Positions 15,829-18,676 of a stretch of 18,676 nt of DNA are shown one piece after another. Below the pieces are notes generated by a model. That model made no database searches and was not told the DNA's origin. It saw nothing but the letters and a program-made list of their open reading frames with translations. The stretch covers positions 1-18,676 of the forward strand of contig CANKIK010000095.1 of the NCBI GenBank assembly GCA_947481985.1, in the 5' to 3' direction. Positions within the stretch are counted from its first letter, which is position 1. The number at the start of each line of letters is the position of its first letter. This DNA is from QWOP01 sp003669605. Lineage in GTDB: Bacteria; Planctomycetota; Planctomycetia; Pirellulales; UBA1268. Both the position numbers and the translations under genes were made by a program.

Positions 15829-18676
15829 TGTCTCGGCCCGCTTCCGCCCCGCGAAGAGCAGTTCGACCTCGGGATCGACGACGATCCGCTCCGGGAGGAA
15901 GTCGGTGACGATGTCGATGCTGCCGGGCGTCTCCGCCGACACCTCGACCGTCGCCTCGCTCCCCGGCCGCTTTGCCTCCTTCTCAAGGGTCTCTTTCCCC
16001 TCGACGCGGACTTTCACCGCGGCCCGGCCGGTGCCGATGTTGGTAAGAAACCCCGTGACGCGGTACCCGGCAGCGGTCTTCTCGACCTTCGCCTCGCCAA
16101 CCTCAAGATCCAGAAGGTCCTTGCCGAGAATCCAGCGGCCGACGTAGTCGTCAAACGCGGCCGCGTCCGGCGCATGCGGCCGGAGGCTCTCCAAGAGATC
16201 CTCGATCAAGGGGAAGTCGAGGCCGTCGGCAGTCTCGACGCCGTCGCGCCATCTGCCGATAAAGTCTTTGAGGCCGGCGAGCATCGCCTCTTCTCCCATC
16301 ACCGACCGCAGCATCCAGAAGACCCAACCGGCGCGCTGATAGGTGACGACGCCGTCGCCGGGCCGCGACCCGTCGATGCGGTTGATCGGCCGCTCGTTGT
16401 CGGCGCGGCGGCCGAAGACATAGCTCTGCTCCCAGCGGCGGCGGAGGGTCTTTCCCTGCTCCTCGCCCAATTCATGGTGGACGAGCATCAGGGCTGAAAA
16501 CTCGGCGAGCCCCTCGGAGATGATGTTGCCGCCGGGCCCCTTGCCGGGAGTAACGATGTTGCCCCACCACTGGTGCCCCGCCTCGTGGGCCACGATGTAG
16601 AAGGCGGCGTCGATCTTTCCCTCTTCTCGGCCCGTGGCCAGATCGGTGACTTTCAGCGGCTTGGCGAGATAGCCGATATCCTCGGAGAAGGAGATGTTGC
16701 CCGGAAAGCCCTGGGCATAGCCGGCGATCCCCGGGAACTCGCTCACCCGCAGATTCGTCCAGGGATATTCGCAGAACCACTGGCCATACTTCTCCCGCGC
16801 CGCATCGAGCGCTCGGACCATCGTCGGCACGTTGTGCTCGGTGCGGGGATGAAAATAGACCGTCGAGCGCCGACCCGGCGCCGCCTTGAGCGGCCCGCCG
16901 ACGATGTTGAAAAACCGCACCGGGTGCTCGGTCTTCCAGACGACGCGCCTCCGGCCCCCCTCGATCTCCTCATTGCCGGCCTCGACGCCGCAGCCATTCA
17001 TGACCCAGCCTGACGGGCCCTCGATTGTCAGCTGCACGTCGCTTGACCAAGCGGGCCCGAAGGCGGGATCGACGCGGGTCTTCCAGTGGTCGAGCGGGTA
17101 TTCCTTGGCGTCGCGCCGGTTCTTGTTGTCGACGCCGACGGAATCGACGAATCCCGGCACGGGGAGGAAGCTGGGGCTGAAGCTCGTGAGCACGACGCCA
17201 CTGGGAAGGACAAACTCACCCGTCCCGCCAGAGAGTTTTGACCAGCCGTCGGGGAACCGGCCCTCGAGCCGGAATCCGATGCGGACGGTTTCGCCGGTCG
17301 CCAAAGGCTTCGACGGCCTGACGACATACAGCCCGCTGCGGTTTTCGATCGACGGGGGCGGCTGATCCTTCTTCGTGGCATCGACTGCCTGGCCGTCGAC
17401 GGTCCAGTCGGAGGTCTTCTTGAAGTGGGGGCCGACGGTGAGGGGGATCTCCTGCATCGGCACACGATGCGGGTTACGGATCTGGTAGGTGCCGATGACT
17501 TCGAGCCGGCGCTCGGCGGGAAAGAGCTTCACGGTCGCCTCGACACTGTCGAGCGCCGGCGAGGGGGCATTTTCCCAGGTGGTGGAATTGCGCCGCCAGT
17601 AGGCTTTTCCAGCGTTCTGCTCTGGCTTTCCCTCGTAGCCGGCGCGAACTTTTTGTCCGGTGTAGATGCCCAAAGCCACCAGCGGCAGGGCCACCAGTGC
17701 CGGCGCCAGTGCTGCCTGGAAGAAGGTCGCCGGACGGAGCTTGTCCAGCGTGGCGCGGAGATCGGGGAGCCGCCGCGGCCAGATGCGGAGCGTGACCGCC
17801 ACGAGGAATGCCGCCAGGGCCAGCATCACCAGCCGATTGGCGACCAGCGCCGGCCAGATGGAGCCGAGCCGATCGAGCTCGCTCCAGATGACCGCCCGGC
17901 CGCCGAGATTCCAGGCGGTGAGCCAGTTGAGCCAGCCGTAGCGCGTCAGGAAGCCGGTGAGGACAAGCGTCGCCACGCCGAGGGCATAGGTGGCAAACCG
18001 ATTGCGCGTGAGGGCATGGAGCAACATCACCCAGGCCGCCCAGACGACGAGCGTCGGCACGAGGAGCCCGCCGAGGATCAGGGCGAGCACCGGCAACTCA
18101 AGCGGCACAAAGATCCCCGTCTGGAATCGCTGCACGAGGAGCGTGATCGCGATGGCGAGCGCCGTGAAGGCGACGATCACCAGCGCCATCACGGCATTCG
18201 CCAGCAACTTCCCGGCGAGGACGCCGGCGGTGGGAACGGGGCAGGCCCGGTGGATCCCGGAGAGTCCCACGCGTTCCTCGCGGACGAGGCTTTCGACCGT
18301 GTAAAAAAGGATCAGCAGGCCGAGGAGGAGCGCCAGGGCCCCGCGGGCGACACTCGCTGCGGCGCCGGTGGTCATCAGCGTCTCGGTGTCGAGCGTCCCG
18401 GGGCTCAAGGTCGTGGCGGCCCAGGTCTGGACGAGGATCAGCGGCCCGAAGAGCCACAGCCCCGGGCTCTTCAAAAGCGACCAAGTCTCCTGCCGGAGGA
18501 TGGCACGGACCGTCTCCACAAAGCCGGGGAGGCGAATCGTCGTGGCAGGCAGGGCGCCGCGGGCGGCCACCGCGGCATGCTCGATCGTCGTCGGCCCCGC
18601 GGCACGGGCGGCGGCGAGGAGACTGTCGGCATTCCCCACGCGCCGATCGTCATGTTCGGCATGCGCAAGCCGTCGG
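15811..18676 (-). CDS. ABC-2 permease / M1 metallopeptidase fusion protein (5' end outside window)
   Basis: The frame is open from the stop at 15811 to the window edge, so about 954 C-terminal residues are seen and the start is missing. A GTG at 18639 is the only early start-like codon and has no ribosome binding site. Numbering from it, about seven hydrophobic segments between residues 60 and 327 resemble an ABC-2 permease; the first half of such a permease is probably upstream. A peptidase M1 domain follows: zinc motif HEAGH (685-689), downstream Glu709 in SEGLAEF, and VTYQRAGWVFWMLR near 765-780 with the catalytic Tyr. The usual GAMEN exopeptidase motif is replaced by GFPGNISF (644-651), and 19 rather than 18 residues separate HEAGH from Glu709. 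The last ~120 residues look like a beta-sandwich. The membrane-anchored peptidase probably acts outside the cytoplasm or couples to an ABC ATPase encoded upstream. It is convergent with the sugar genes and probably unrelated to them. Confidence 0.88.
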   Translation of the reverse strand, partial: RRLAHAEHDDRRVGNADSLLAAARAAGPTTIEHAAVAARGALPATTIRLPGFVETVRAILRQETWSLLKSPGLWLFGPLILVQTWAATTLSPGTLDTETLMTTGAAASVARGALALLLGLLILFYTVESLVREERVGLSGIHRACPVPTAGVLAGKLLANAVMALVIVAFTALAIAITLLVQRFQTGIFVPLELPVLALILGGLLVPTLVVWAAWVMLLHALTRNRFATYALGVATLVLTGFLTRYGWLNWLTAWNLGGRAVIWSELDRLGSIWPALVANRLVMLALAAFLVAVTLRIWPRRLPDLRATLDKLRPATFFQAALAPALVALPLVALGIYTGQKVRAGYEGKPEQNAGKAYWRRNSTTWENAPSPALDSVEATVKLFPAERRLEVIGTYQIRNPHRVPMQEIPLTVGPHFKKTSDWTVDGQAVDATKKDQPPPSIENRSGLYVVRPSKPLATGETVRIGFRLEGRFPDGWSKLSGGTGEFVLPSGVVLTSFSPSFLPVPGFVDSVGVDNKNRRDAKEYPLDHWKTRVDPAFGPAWSSDVQLTIEGPSGWVMNGCGVEAGNEEIEGGRRRVVWKTEHPVRFFNIVGGPLKAAPGRRSTVYFHPRTEHNVPTMVRALDAAREKYGQWFCEYPWTNLRVSEFPGIAGYAQGFPGNISFSEDIGYLAKPLKVTDLATGREEGKIDAAFYIVAHEAGHQWWGNIVTPGKGPGGNIISEGLAEFSALMLVHHELGEEQGKTLRRRWEQSYVFGRRADNERPINRIDGSRPGDGVVTYQRAGWVFWMLRSVMGEEAMLAGLKDFIGRWRDGVETADGLDFPLIEDLLESLRPHAPDAAAFDDYVGRWILGKDLLDLEVGEAKVEKTAAGYRVTGFLTNIGTGRAAVKVRVEGKETLEKEAKRPGSEATVEVSAETPGSIDIVTDFLPERIVVDPEVELLFAGRKRAETSLTSP

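Noticed and set aside
18639..18639. GTG as true start of the ABC-2/M1 protein
   Set aside because: The frame stays open to the window edge, no ribosome binding site precedes the GTG, and family members carry more permease sequence at the N-terminus.

Overview
The window reads as a chromosomal segment of a planctomycete, most likely in or near Pirellulales. The evidence is the protein families: a PSCyt1/DUF1549/DUF1553 cytochrome protein, a long 'PVC-type' propeller/HEAT/CxxCH haem protein, several DUF1080 (PF06439, 3-keto-disaccharide hydrolase) domains, and Tat-exported Gfo/Idh/MocA oxidoreductases. Base composition is GC-rich and coding density is high. I see no mobile element, CRISPR array, tRNA or rRNA gene, and no gap longer than about 175 bases.

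Layout. Positions 88-13734 on the minus strand hold seven closely spaced genes. In transcription order they are: a Tat-signal Gfo/Idh/MocA oxidoreductase (12361-13734); a NagB-like/PIG-L fusion (10263-12350); a cytosolic Gfo/Idh/MocA oxidoreductase (9086-10114); a secreted DUF4440-DUF1080-DUF1080 protein (7301-9034); the propeller/HEAT/cytochrome c protein (3836-7219); a small secreted DUF1080 protein (3101-3787); and a PSCyt1-DUF1549-NPCBM-like-DUF1553 protein (88-3087). The left edge may contain the first codons of another minus-strand gene. Across a 172-base divergent promoter region, two plus-strand genes encode a stand-alone PIG-L deacetylase (13907-14728) and a stand-alone NagB-like protein (14802-15731). 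They restate as two polypeptides the domains that 10263-12350 fuses in one. The right end (15811-18676, minus strand) is the 3' part of an ABC-2 permease/M1 metallopeptidase fusion, convergent with the NagB-like gene and probably unrelated in function.

How the genes may work together (inference). The set fits a carbohydrate-degradation locus that oxidises a glycoside to a 3-keto form (Gfo/Idh/MocA enzymes), breaks the keto-glycoside (DUF1080 proteins), passes electrons or binds ligand at the cell surface (two c-type cytochrome proteins, one with a carbohydrate-binding-like insert), and processes an N-acylated amino sugar by deacetylation (PIG-L) and deamination/isomerisation (NagB-like). No glycoside hydrolase, transporter, sulfatase or regulator gene of the locus is visible here, so the substrate is unknown. 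The most unusual points are the duplicated deacetylase/NagB-like module, the altered catalytic residues in both NagB-like domains, the three-domain DUF1080 protein, the NPCBM-like insert in the cytochrome protein, and a three-copy 9-base repeat in the divergent promoter region.
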